The translations under genes and the position numbers were made by a program. From Methanocorpusculum labreanum Z (lineage in GTDB: Archaea > Halobacteriota > Methanomicrobia > Methanomicrobiales > Methanocorpusculaceae): a stretch of DNA of 64,000 bases. The stretch covers positions 1,441,921-1,505,920 of the forward strand of contig NC_008942.1 in assembly GCF_000015765.1 (NCBI RefSeq). The letters are read 5' to 3'. The notes under the pieces are model-generated. The model was not told where the DNA came from and ran no database searches. It saw only the letters and a program-made list of their open reading frames with translations. Positions 44,455 through 52,230 of this stretch are shown here, in pieces (position 1 is the stretch's first letter; the number at the start of each line of letters is the position of its first letter).

Positions 44455-45738
44455 ATGCAAAGCCCTATCCTCCAGGTGGCCCTTGACGTAACCGAGCTTA
44501 CCCGGGCCCAAAAAATAGCAGAAGAGGCATTGGCAGGCGGTGCCGACTGGATAGAAATAGGCACCCCCCTGGTAAAAAGCGAAGGAATGCAGGCAGTTCG
44601 CGCCCTTAGGGCGCAGTTTCCGACCACAACACTCGTCGCCGACCTGAAAACAGCCGATACCGGCGGCATGGAAGTCGAGATGGCAGCAAAGGCCGGAGCA
44701 AATATCGTCTGCGTCCTTGCAAATACGGATAACGCGGTCATCATCGACGCCCTTCGCGGGGCATCCCTTTACGGAGTGCAGATCATGGCAGACATGATGA
44801 ATGTCGAGGACGTGGTTACACGTGCGAAAGAGCTCGCCGACCTTGGAGTCCAGATCATCAATGCCCATGTAGGTATCGACCAGCAGATGGAGGGGAAAGA
44901 TCCGCTGGATATTCTGGATAAACTCGGGGATCTTCCGCTCGAAATAGCCGTAGCCGGCGGACTGAATGCAGAAACTGCATCCAAGGCTGCGGCAAGGGGA
45001 GCAGACATCGTGATCGTTGGCGGGTCGATCATCAAAGCAGCCGACGTCACCAAAGCTGCCCGAAATGTTCGGGATGCGATTGATCATCCTGCAGAAGGAA
45101 CGACCGTGAAAACCAGTCTGGATGACACGATCCGCGAACTTCTCGAACAGGTCTCGGCCCCGAACGTTACGGATGCCCTCTACCGAAAAGGAGCGATGAG
45201 CGGTCTTACCGTTCAGTATGTTCCAAAGAAGATGATCGGAAAAGCGGTCACCGTACAGACATTCGGCGGCGACTGGTCCAAACCGGTCCAGGCGATCGAT
45301 GAATGCATACCGGGAGATGTTCTCGTCATCAGCAATGACAAAAGAACCGACATAGCGCCGTGGGGCGAACTTGCCACGCGTTCGGCTGAGAACAAAGGGG
45401 TCGCGGGGATCATTATCGACGGGGCCGTACGTGACTGGGATGATATCGTCACGCTTGAAACTCCCGTCTATGCAACGGGTATCCAGCCAAATGCAGGCGA
45501 ACCCAAAGGATTCGGCGAGATCAACGCCGACATCTCCTGCTGCGGTCAAACCGTTCGGCCGGGAGACTGGCTGATCGGCGATCAGTCCGGTGTCGTCGTT
45601 ATTCCACGGGAACGGGCATACGAGGTCGCACGGCGTGCGGTCGAAGTCCAAAAAACCGAGGTCAGGATCCGTGAAGAGATTCGGAGAGGCGGGACGCTCG
45701 GCAGTCTCTCGCAGCTTCTCCGGTGGGAGAAAAAGTGA
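44455..45738 (+). CDS. Bifunctional 3-hexulose-6-phosphate synthase / RraA-like protein
   Basis: A 427-residue fusion. Residues 1-215 are an OMPDC-superfamily barrel of the HPS type, with D63-K65-D68 in ADLKTADTGGMEVE and ADMMNVED, INAHVGID and AVAGGLNAETA at the other strand ends. Residues about 225-415 are an RraA-like domain (APNVTDALYR, PGDVLVISND, GIIIDGAVRDWDDI, DWLIGDQSGVVVIP). In archaea HPS runs in reverse to supply ribulose-5-phosphate for nucleotide and aromatic synthesis, or fixes formaldehyde. The RraA half may be an aldolase-like enzyme. The stop overlaps the start of the TPR gene. Confidence 0.92.
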   Translation: MQSPILQVALDVTELTRAQKIAEEALAGGADWIEIGTPLVKSEGMQAVRALRAQFPTTTLVADLKTADTGGMEVEMAAKAGANIVCVLANTDNAVIIDALRGASLYGVQIMADMMNVEDVVTRAKELADLGVQIINAHVGIDQQMEGKDPLDILDKLGDLPLEIAVAGGLNAETASKAAARGADIVIVGGSIIKAADVTKAARNVRDAIDHPAEGTTVKTSLDDTIRELLEQVSAPNVTDALYRKGAMSGLTVQYVPKKMIGKAVTVQTFGGDWSKPVQAIDECIPGDVLVISNDKRTDIAPWGELATRSAENKGVAGIIIDGAVRDWDDIVTLETPVYATGIQPNAGEPKGFGEINADISCCGQTVRPGDWLIGDQSGVVVIPRERAYEVARRAVEVQKTEVRIREEIRRGGTLGSLSQLLRWEKK

Positions 45739-46526
45739 GCAGAAAACCTAGTGTCACTAACCCATCTGACCCGGTTCTTTGGTGTAAGGAAGCAGCCCAA
45801 CGGATGATCTCCGGCGATGAGAAAGGAGCCATATTCTGCTATCAGGAATCGGTCAAACTTCGGCCGGGTATTCCTGATGTCTGGTATAATCTTGCCCGGC
45901 TCTTTGAAAAGACCGGCGAAAGAAAAGAAGCACTGGCAACACACATCACGGCCGGAAAACTGTTTCCCGCAGATTACCGGTTTTCCGCAGAGCGTGCCAG
46001 ACTTCTTGCCGAATCCGGGAAATACACCGAGGCAGTGAATGCGGCATCTGATGCTTTAGCGAGTGCCCCATACTCCCCGACCCTCTTAGCAAACAAAGCA
46101 GGTTACCTCATCTTTGCAGGTAACCCAGACGAAGCCCGGCAGACGGCAGAACAGGCCCTCGCGATCGATCCGGGTTGTGCGCTTGCCTATCTGCACAAAG
46201 CTCACGCAGAATCCCTACTCGGGAATGCGGCAAAGGCGAAAGAAACCATGGAAACCGGGCTTTCATCAGTGCCGGATGACGGCCGCCTGCTGAAACTGCA
46301 GGCAAATCTCCTGATCAGAAGCGAAGATTTTGAAGCAGGTCTTGCATCAATAGAAAAAGTCCTTCTGCTCGATCCAAACGATGCCGAAAGCTGGAGCCTG
46401 AAAGGCGCGGCTTCTGCGTATCTTGGCCGGAAAGAAGATGCAATCTCTGCATTCGAGCAGGCAATGAAACTTGATCCAAAAGAGAAAGCCTACCGGCAGA
46501 ACCGCGATGCGGTGCGGAAAGGATAG
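45735..46526 (+). CDS. Tetratricopeptide-repeat protein
   Basis: A 263-residue soluble protein of about seven TPR units; examples are PDVWYNLARLFEKTGERKEA, ALAYLHKAHAESLLGNAAKA and AESWSLKGAASAYLGRKEDA. TPRs mediate protein-protein contact; no partner is known. GTG 45735 overlaps the HPS-RraA stop as GTGA and is preferred; an in-frame GTG at 45723 is an alternative. Transcribed with the HPS-RraA gene. The 3' end lies just before the inverted-repeat element at 46549. Confidence 0.85.
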   Translation: MSRKPSVTNPSDPVLWCKEAAQRMISGDEKGAIFCYQESVKLRPGIPDVWYNLARLFEKTGERKEALATHITAGKLFPADYRFSAERARLLAESGKYTEAVNAASDALASAPYSPTLLANKAGYLIFAGNPDEARQTAEQALAIDPGCALAYLHKAHAESLLGNAAKAKETMETGLSSVPDDGRLLKLQANLLIRSEDFEAGLASIEKVLLLDPNDAESWSLKGAASAYLGRKEDAISAFEQAMKLDPKEKAYRQNRDAVRKG

Positions 46527-46548
46527 AACCCTTCATTCTTTTTTTTAG

Positions 46549-47179
46549 TAGGATTTACGCGGTGTTCTCCTTAATCCAATTCAGGAAGGGTATTACTGGG
46601 TGTGGACACATGAGAAAAAACCAACCGCGAATCGGCGCGAACCGCAAAGCTTTGCTTTGCTCTCCGCTTCGGGTCTTCGCCCCTCGCTTGAATCCCGCAA
46701 GCCGTTGGCTTGCTCCCAAAATCGGATTTACTGTGCCTCACTTTCACAATCCAACTTCGCTGTCTTTCTCATCCCTCATCGGGAACGTTCGGGCAAATCC
46801 TGTCGGCGCCCCAGCGCCTCCTGAGGGAAATATTCAGGGAGTTTTTTTAATGAAAAAGAGGGGGAAAAATTACTATCGGGAGCCGCTGGGGCGGCGACAG
46901 GATTTGCCCGAACGTTCCCGATAAAGGGACGAGCCGTTGGGTCGAGCGGGTTGGCGACGAAGTCGACGACCTTAGCGGAGCAAGGCTTTGCCTTGCGACT
47001 AGACCCAACGAGCGAGAGTGAGGATCAGCAAATCCGATTCGCCTCGCCCGAAGGGCGGATTCGCGCCGATTCGCGGTTGATTTTTCTCTTGTGTCAAAAC
47101 GAATACCGTACACGAAATCGAAGTACATCTCATAAGAACTATTGTTTTTTCCGGTTAAGATCGCATCGCGTAAGTCCTA
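46549..47179. mobile_element. 631-bp imperfect giant inverted repeat, non-coding element
   Basis: Almost the entire segment is an inverted repeat about its centre. Ends: TAGGATTTACGCGGTG at 46549 against the complement of GCGTAAGTCCTA ending 47179. Next arms: 46605-46645 with 47056-47096 (both containing CAACCGCGAATCGGCGCGAA). Inner arms: 46778-46821 with 46879-46922, about 44 bp with few mismatches and a 57-bp loop. It encodes no recognisable protein; short open frames in it are by-products of the symmetry. It looks like a MITE-type element or a source of a long structured RNA. Related sequence occurs at 57085-57120, 57511-57660 and 61585-61667. No target duplication could be identified with certainty. 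Confidence 0.72.
46644..46713. repeat. Two members of the GCAARNC hairpin family
   Basis: Perfect 7-bp stems with 3-nt loops: GCAAAGC-TTT-GCTTTGC at 46644-46660 and GCAAGCC-GTT-GGCTTGC at 46697-46713. A further member, GCAAGGC-TTT-GCCTTGC, lies at 46980-46996 in the other arm of the element. Flanks (CTCCGCTTCGGGTCTTCG) match those of copies near 57.6 and 61.5 kb. Confidence 0.75.
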
Positions 47180-47213
47180 TTTCTGAATAAAAAATAGAGA
47201 ATAAGTATTCAGA

Positions 47214-47648
47214 TCAGAAGTTGTAGTCTTTCGCCGGAAGCAGCTCGATGCCGGCTTCCACGATTTTTAATGCGGCTTCACGCGGATTTGTCACTTTCAC
47301 GATCAATGCGCCGTAGTCTCCGGAACGGAATGCATACGCATACTCGATGTTGATGCCTAGACCGCCGAGAAGATTTGCCACTTCATAGAGGCCGCCCGGC
47401 ACATCCTTCATTTTGATTGCGAGGACATCCGTGTACTGCAAAGCGTAATTCTGCTTGGCAAACTCATTGAACGCGATCTCCGGCTTGTCCACGATCGCCC
47501 GGACGACACCGAAGTTATTTGCTTCGGCAATATTGAAAGCCTGGATGGATACGCCCGTGTCAAGAAAGATCTTCGCGATCGCGGCAAGTTTTCCAGCCTT
47601 ATTCTCTGAAAATATCGACAACTGTTTGATGATGTATTTTTCCGTCAT
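47214..47648 (-). CDS. ACT-domain protein
   Basis: A 144-residue protein made of two ACT domains (about 4-70 and 72-140): IIKQLSIFSENKAGKLAAIAKIFLDTGVSIQAFNIAE and VLAIKMKDVPGGLYEVANLLGGLGINIEYAYAF. ACT domains bind amino acids or related ligands and regulate enzymes. Its stop-start spacing (1 bp after the CoA-ligase gene upstream) makes it the third gene of an operon with two phenylacetate-CoA ligases, a grouping common in anaerobic archaea and thought to serve arylacetate uptake for aromatic amino acids. Confidence 0.92.
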   Translation of the reverse strand: MTEKYIIKQLSIFSENKAGKLAAIAKIFLDTGVSIQAFNIAEANNFGVVRAIVDKPEIAFNEFAKQNYALQYTDVLAIKMKDVPGGLYEVANLLGGLGINIEYAYAFRSGDYGALIVKVTNPREAALKIVEAGIELLPAKDYNF

Positions 47649-48950
47649 TTAGATCACCCGATGATCGATTACACGTTTTGCTTTACCCTCAAAACGCGGG
47701 AGGGAGTTCGGCGGACAGAGCTCGATCTTGGCAGAGACATTCAAAGCATCCCGAAGAGCACGCTCGGTACGCATCTGCATCTCCATGAGACCGTTAATAC
47801 TATCTGTCATCGCATCAGGCTTTAATTCTACCTTTACGAGCATATCATCAAGAGGGCCCGTTCTGAACACTTCGATCATGAAATGGCTCGTGAGATACGG
47901 GTTTTTCAAGAGGGCATGCTCGATAGCCGACGGGAAGACATTAATCCCGCGGATGATCAGCATATCGTCGACCCTGCCCTGCAGACGGTCGATCCGCGGG
48001 GAAGTTCTGCCGCAGGCACAATCTCCTTCAATAATAGATGTAATATCCCCGATCCGATACCGGATCATCGGGATCGCCTCCTTTTTCAGGACCGTGATAG
48101 TCAGTTCTCCCTTCTCTCCGGGGGGAAGCTGCTCGCCGGTCTTCGGGTCGATGATCTCGGTGTATGCGATATCTCCACAGATATGCATACCGTTCAGTTC
48201 GCTGCAGTCCGTAAACATCGGGCCGGAAATCTCGGACGTACCAAAGATGTTATGTGCCGTAACGCCGGACTCGGCATAGATATACCGGCGCATCGCATCC
48301 GTCCACGGCTCGGCGCCGAGAACTGCTGTTCGAAGAACCGTGTCTTTGCTGAAGTCGACACCCATTTTTTTGGCAACGTCGATCAGATGGATGAAGTAAG
48401 AAGGAGTACAGGCTATCGCCGTCGTTTTAAGATCCTGGATAAGCTCGATCTGCCGCTCGGAGTTTCCGGTGGATGCCGGGATCACCGTCGCACCGACTTT
48501 TTCTCCACCGTAATGCAGCCCGAGACCGCCGGTAAAAAGACCGTATCCGTAGCAGACCTGTAAAACGTCCTTTCTTCCGACCCCGCACGAAACAAGCGAG
48601 CGGGCAACACACTCGCTCCAGAGATCGATATCATTCTGCGTGTAGGCAACGACCGTCGGCTTGCCGGTCGTTCCGGATGAAACATGGTACCTGACCAGAT
48701 CTTCGTGCGGGACACAGACGAGTCCGTCCGGGTAATTATCACGGAGATCCGTCTTTTTCATGAAAGGCAGCTTCGTGATATCGGTAATGGAGGTGATGTC
48801 TGCGGGTTTCACACCCGTCTCGTCCATCTTCTTATGGTAAAAGGCCGATGAATCGTAGAGACGCGTGACCAGTTTTTTCAGTTCCTGATACTGGAGCTTC
48901 GAAAGCTCATCTTTGGGCATCGTTTCGATCTTTTCGTTATAATACGCCAT
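47649..48950 (-). CDS. Phenylacetate-CoA ligase family enzyme (copy 2)
   Basis: A 433-residue adenylate-forming ligase: HVSSGTTGKPTVVAYTQNDI is the phosphate-binding loop, AHNIFGTSEISGPMFTDC and MIRYRIGDITSIIEGDCACGRTSPRIDRLQGRVDDMLIIRGINVFPS carry the later core motifs. It activates phenylacetate or another aryl acid with ATP and CoA. About half the residues match the neighbouring copy at 48953-50239, so the pair arose by duplication and may differ in substrate. The stop codon is immediately before the ACT gene. Confidence 0.92.
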   Translation of the reverse strand: MAYYNEKIETMPKDELSKLQYQELKKLVTRLYDSSAFYHKKMDETGVKPADITSITDITKLPFMKKTDLRDNYPDGLVCVPHEDLVRYHVSSGTTGKPTVVAYTQNDIDLWSECVARSLVSCGVGRKDVLQVCYGYGLFTGGLGLHYGGEKVGATVIPASTGNSERQIELIQDLKTTAIACTPSYFIHLIDVAKKMGVDFSKDTVLRTAVLGAEPWTDAMRRYIYAESGVTAHNIFGTSEISGPMFTDCSELNGMHICGDIAYTEIIDPKTGEQLPPGEKGELTITVLKKEAIPMIRYRIGDITSIIEGDCACGRTSPRIDRLQGRVDDMLIIRGINVFPSAIEHALLKNPYLTSHFMIEVFRTGPLDDMLVKVELKPDAMTDSINGLMEMQMRTERALRDALNVSAKIELCPPNSLPRFEGKAKRVIDHRVI

Positions 48951-48952
48951 AC

Positions 48953-50239
48953 TTAAATGACCCTCCGGTCAACGACTCTCTTTGCTTTCCCTTCAAAGCG
49001 GGGGAGAGACCCCGGCTCTACAAGCTCGACTCTGGCACGCAGCGTAAGCGTGTCCTGCAGGGCCTTCATGATCTTCGTCTGCAGCTTCGAGAGATCCTGA
49101 AGTTCTCCCGAGAAGATGTTTTTATTCATCTCCACCTCGATCATCATCTCATCAAGATGGTTCACCCGATCGATGTAGACTATGAACTGATCGCCCACTT
49201 CGGGGATGTTTTTCAGTACATGCTCGATCTGACTCGGGAAAACATTGATCCCACGGACCGTCAGCATATCATCGCTTCTTCCAAGCAGTCTTGCGATCTT
49301 CTGACCACGGCCGCACGGACACTCATCCTCCATGAGCATCGTGATATCGCCGGTCCTGTATCTTAAGAGAGGCATGGCCTCCTTCACGATCGGGGTCACG
49401 ACCATTTCTCCCTTCTCTTCGGGACCGAGCACCTCGCCGGTCTTAGGATCGATGATCTCGACGATATAACAGTCGTGCCAGATATGCAGACCGTCCTGTT
49501 CGGGGCATTCAAAGGCAACGCCCGGACCGAAAAGTTCACTCATCCCGTAACTGTCGTAGGCCTTGAGACCGAGACGGTTCTCCAGATCGCGGCGCATATT
49601 CTCCGACCAGGCTTCCGCACCAAAACAGCCGATCTCAAGCGAAGCAAGATCCGCATGCATTTCCTCAGCCACCTCGGTCAGATGCATCGCATAGCTCGGC
49701 GTGCAGTGAAGACCCTTGACCTTGAAATCCTGGATCATCTCGATCTGCCGTTTTGTATTGCCGACGCCTGACGGCACAACAGCGCAGCCGATCTTCTCAG
49801 CCCCCATATGGATGCCGAGCCCGCCGGTAAAAAGAGAGTAGTTCGATGCATTCTGGAAAATATCGCCGGCTCTAAGCCCCACCATCGTCAGGTTCCGTGC
49901 GATAAGTTCCGACCACATATTGAGATCGTTTTTCGTATAGGCAACGACCGTCGGTTTCCCGGTCGTTCCGGATGTTGTATGAATACGGTTGACCTGATTC
50001 ATTGGCACCGCTAAAAAGCCAAACGGATATCCCCCACGGAGATCCGCTTTCTTCGTGAACGGAATCTTTGCCAGATCATCTAGTGATTTAATATCAGACG
50101 GGGTTATTCCCGCATCTTTGAACAGGGTATTGTAGAAACCGATATTCTGCGTCCGTGCAACCGTCTCCTTGAGACGTTTGAGCTGAAGCTCTTCAAGAGC
50201 CTGGCCGGACAGGGTTTCCATCTTCTCATTCCAGAACAT
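48953..50239 (-). CDS. Phenylacetate-CoA ligase family enzyme (copy 1)
   Basis: A 428-residue homologue: RIHTTSGTTGKPTVVAYTKNDL, AYDSYGMSELFGPGVAFEC, LLRYRTGDITMLMEDECPCGRGQKIARLLGRSDDMLTVRGINVFPS, and the C-terminal SLPRFEGKAKRVVDRRVI shared with copy 2. First gene of the ligase-ligase-ACT operon; 2 bp precede the next start. In methanogens such ligases are thought to feed arylacetyl-CoA into ferredoxin-dependent reductive carboxylation (IorAB), which is not in this window. Confidence 0.92.
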   Translation of the reverse strand: MFWNEKMETLSGQALEELQLKRLKETVARTQNIGFYNTLFKDAGITPSDIKSLDDLAKIPFTKKADLRGGYPFGFLAVPMNQVNRIHTTSGTTGKPTVVAYTKNDLNMWSELIARNLTMVGLRAGDIFQNASNYSLFTGGLGIHMGAEKIGCAVVPSGVGNTKRQIEMIQDFKVKGLHCTPSYAMHLTEVAEEMHADLASLEIGCFGAEAWSENMRRDLENRLGLKAYDSYGMSELFGPGVAFECPEQDGLHIWHDCYIVEIIDPKTGEVLGPEEKGEMVVTPIVKEAMPLLRYRTGDITMLMEDECPCGRGQKIARLLGRSDDMLTVRGINVFPSQIEHVLKNIPEVGDQFIVYIDRVNHLDEMMIEVEMNKNIFSGELQDLSKLQTKIMKALQDTLTLRARVELVEPGSLPRFEGKAKRVVDRRVI

Positions 50240-50349
50240 ATGGTTAAGTCCTCTGCAGATGGGGGCATGACACGGTGTGTCATGCTACACTTTAGCACCC
50301 TATTACATTGTTTTATACGAACATAATGGTTATTACTTGGACTCGGACC

Positions 50350-52227
50350 CTACATAACCATGCTAATAACGATAAATGCGATGGCTCCAAGAGCGAGCAT
50401 AATACACGAATACTGGATACCCCCTTTAATAGAGCCCGTACCCATCATACCGGCCACAAGCCCGGAACAGAATCCGTGAATAAGGATCGAATGATAAATG
50501 ATCATCTGATACGTCTGGGCGGGAAACCCGGCTCCCGAACTGGAGCTGAGATACGAGAGAGCTTCGGAATTTTCCATCATAATATTGAGAAAAACCTCCG
50601 ACATGATGACCTGAACGAACACAAATACCGCGAACGCCATGAAAACGATGACGACATACACGCCCATGTCGCTCTTTCTTTCCCTTTTCAGAGACTCGCG
50701 GGCCTTCGCTTCATGATACTGCAGGTCGATCGTAAGCGATAGATCATTTGTGAAATGCTCGGTCTGGGAGAGGAGAATGACCAGACGGTCGACGGACAGA
50801 TTTTTCATACGGTCCGCAAACCGCTTTAATGCGGAAGAAAGCTTCTCGCCCCACAGAAGATCACGGGAAAGAATGCGGATATCCTCTTGTATGTAACTTT
50901 TTCCTTCCTGTGCGGTGAGTTCAATGGCGTGGGTCAGCGTCATATTGTACTTTACCAGAGAACTCAGCTGCCTGCAGAAATCGGGAAGAGCGCCTTCCAC
51001 CTTATCTATTCTGCGGACGTAATTCCGGTAGCTTATTGCATACGGCATGAGAGCTACCAAAAGCATGACCACGACCACGTCATCGACGGCCATACCCCAT
51101 TGATAGATCATATACGGATTGAAGAATACCTTTACCGTGGAAACGTAAAGAACAACACCCGTTATCAGCGACAGAGGGATACTGAACACGAAAACAAGCG
51201 CCGGTTCCTCACGAATAGCCAGCCGCGGGTGACGAATGAACTCCATGTATTTCAGGCGTTTGTCGTATTTTTTCAGTTTTTCAAAGAGGGGTGTTTCATC
51301 CTCTTCTGCTTCCACTATTGTAAGCTGAGGATACAGAGGCACTGTTGACCTTGGCATCTGAACGCGTTTGATGATGTAGGTCTGGCCGAGAGCATCCAGA
51401 AGAAGGAGGAAAATCACCGTTCCAATCGGAAGCATCAGATAAACGACGATCGCAAGGATCATCGGGTCCGACCCCGAGATGAGCCCAATGACCATAATAA
51501 CGATCACCACGAACAGAGGACCCGCGACGAAAAGGGTGATATACATCTCGGCGATCGCCCCAAGCGAGGAGAGGTAGCTTCTCTGAGCTACCTCGCTCTC
51601 TTTTTGCATCTCCTGAAGTTTGCCGTGCAGAAACACTTCGGCATTACCGATCGACCGGTACGTTGAAGACAATTCCGACAGGAAGAACCGAAGTTTGTCG
51701 GAAGGCGTGGTATCGGCAAGCCGCTGGATGGCAGTGAACTGGTCATAGCCGCAGAAATCCATATCGGAAACTACCTGACGGAACTCTTTTGCTGCATCGC
51801 CGTAGAAATCCGCATACTTGGCAATGGAATGAACGGATGCATACAGGGTTGCCCCGCAGTGGTGCAGAGCATACATGAACGATACCATTTCATACATGGA
51901 TGCTTCGATGAACCGTTTCCGGCTCCGCATTTCCAGCTTCGGGTAGGAGATAATGGCATAATAGACGGCAACATTAGCAAGAACAGCGATCCCGGCCGTC
52001 AGAGGATACGTGAAGATGATATACTCCGGGTCCGTGAACAGATTTGCAACCGGAAAGAAGAAAACATCGATAACGATGAGGGCGAAAACAATGAGAATAC
52101 TGGCAATGAAACCAAATACCCGTGCATAACGAACGAGTCCCTTGACATCGATATCGATACGGGCCGAAAAGAGTTCCTTTTCAAGAGCTCGAATGCGTTC
52201 CGGAGATGGAGTTAAGGGATTTCTCAT
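50350..52227 (-). CDS. Type II secretion F-domain membrane platform (ArlJ/TadC-like)
   Basis: A 625-residue protein with two GspF-like halves, each with a cytoplasmic helical domain (ALHHCGATLYASVHSIAKY near 115-135; LVKYNMTLTHAIELTAQEGKSY near 415) followed by membrane helices. It is the inner-membrane platform that, with the ATPase encoded 3 bp upstream, assembles type IV pili or archaella. No archaellin genes are nearby and a pilin-like gene is divergent, so a pilus or surface-adhesion system is favoured. Confidence 0.9.
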   Translation of the reverse strand: MRNPLTPSPERIRALEKELFSARIDIDVKGLVRYARVFGFIASILIVFALIVIDVFFFPVANLFTDPEYIIFTYPLTAGIAVLANVAVYYAIISYPKLEMRSRKRFIEASMYEMVSFMYALHHCGATLYASVHSIAKYADFYGDAAKEFRQVVSDMDFCGYDQFTAIQRLADTTPSDKLRFFLSELSSTYRSIGNAEVFLHGKLQEMQKESEVAQRSYLSSLGAIAEMYITLFVAGPLFVVIVIMVIGLISGSDPMILAIVVYLMLPIGTVIFLLLLDALGQTYIIKRVQMPRSTVPLYPQLTIVEAEEDETPLFEKLKKYDKRLKYMEFIRHPRLAIREEPALVFVFSIPLSLITGVVLYVSTVKVFFNPYMIYQWGMAVDDVVVVMLLVALMPYAISYRNYVRRIDKVEGALPDFCRQLSSLVKYNMTLTHAIELTAQEGKSYIQEDIRILSRDLLWGEKLSSALKRFADRMKNLSVDRLVILLSQTEHFTNDLSLTIDLQYHEAKARESLKRERKSDMGVYVVIVFMAFAVFVFVQVIMSEVFLNIMMENSEALSYLSSSSGAGFPAQTYQMIIYHSILIHGFCSGLVAGMMGTGSIKGGIQYSCIMLALGAIAFIVISMVM

Positions 52228-52230
52228 GGC

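Noticed and set aside
46562-47190. Open frames on both strands within the giant inverted repeat (for example 46562-46924 and 46847-47128)
   Set aside because: They arise from the inverted symmetry and hairpin repeats; no motif, ribosome site or family pattern supports coding.
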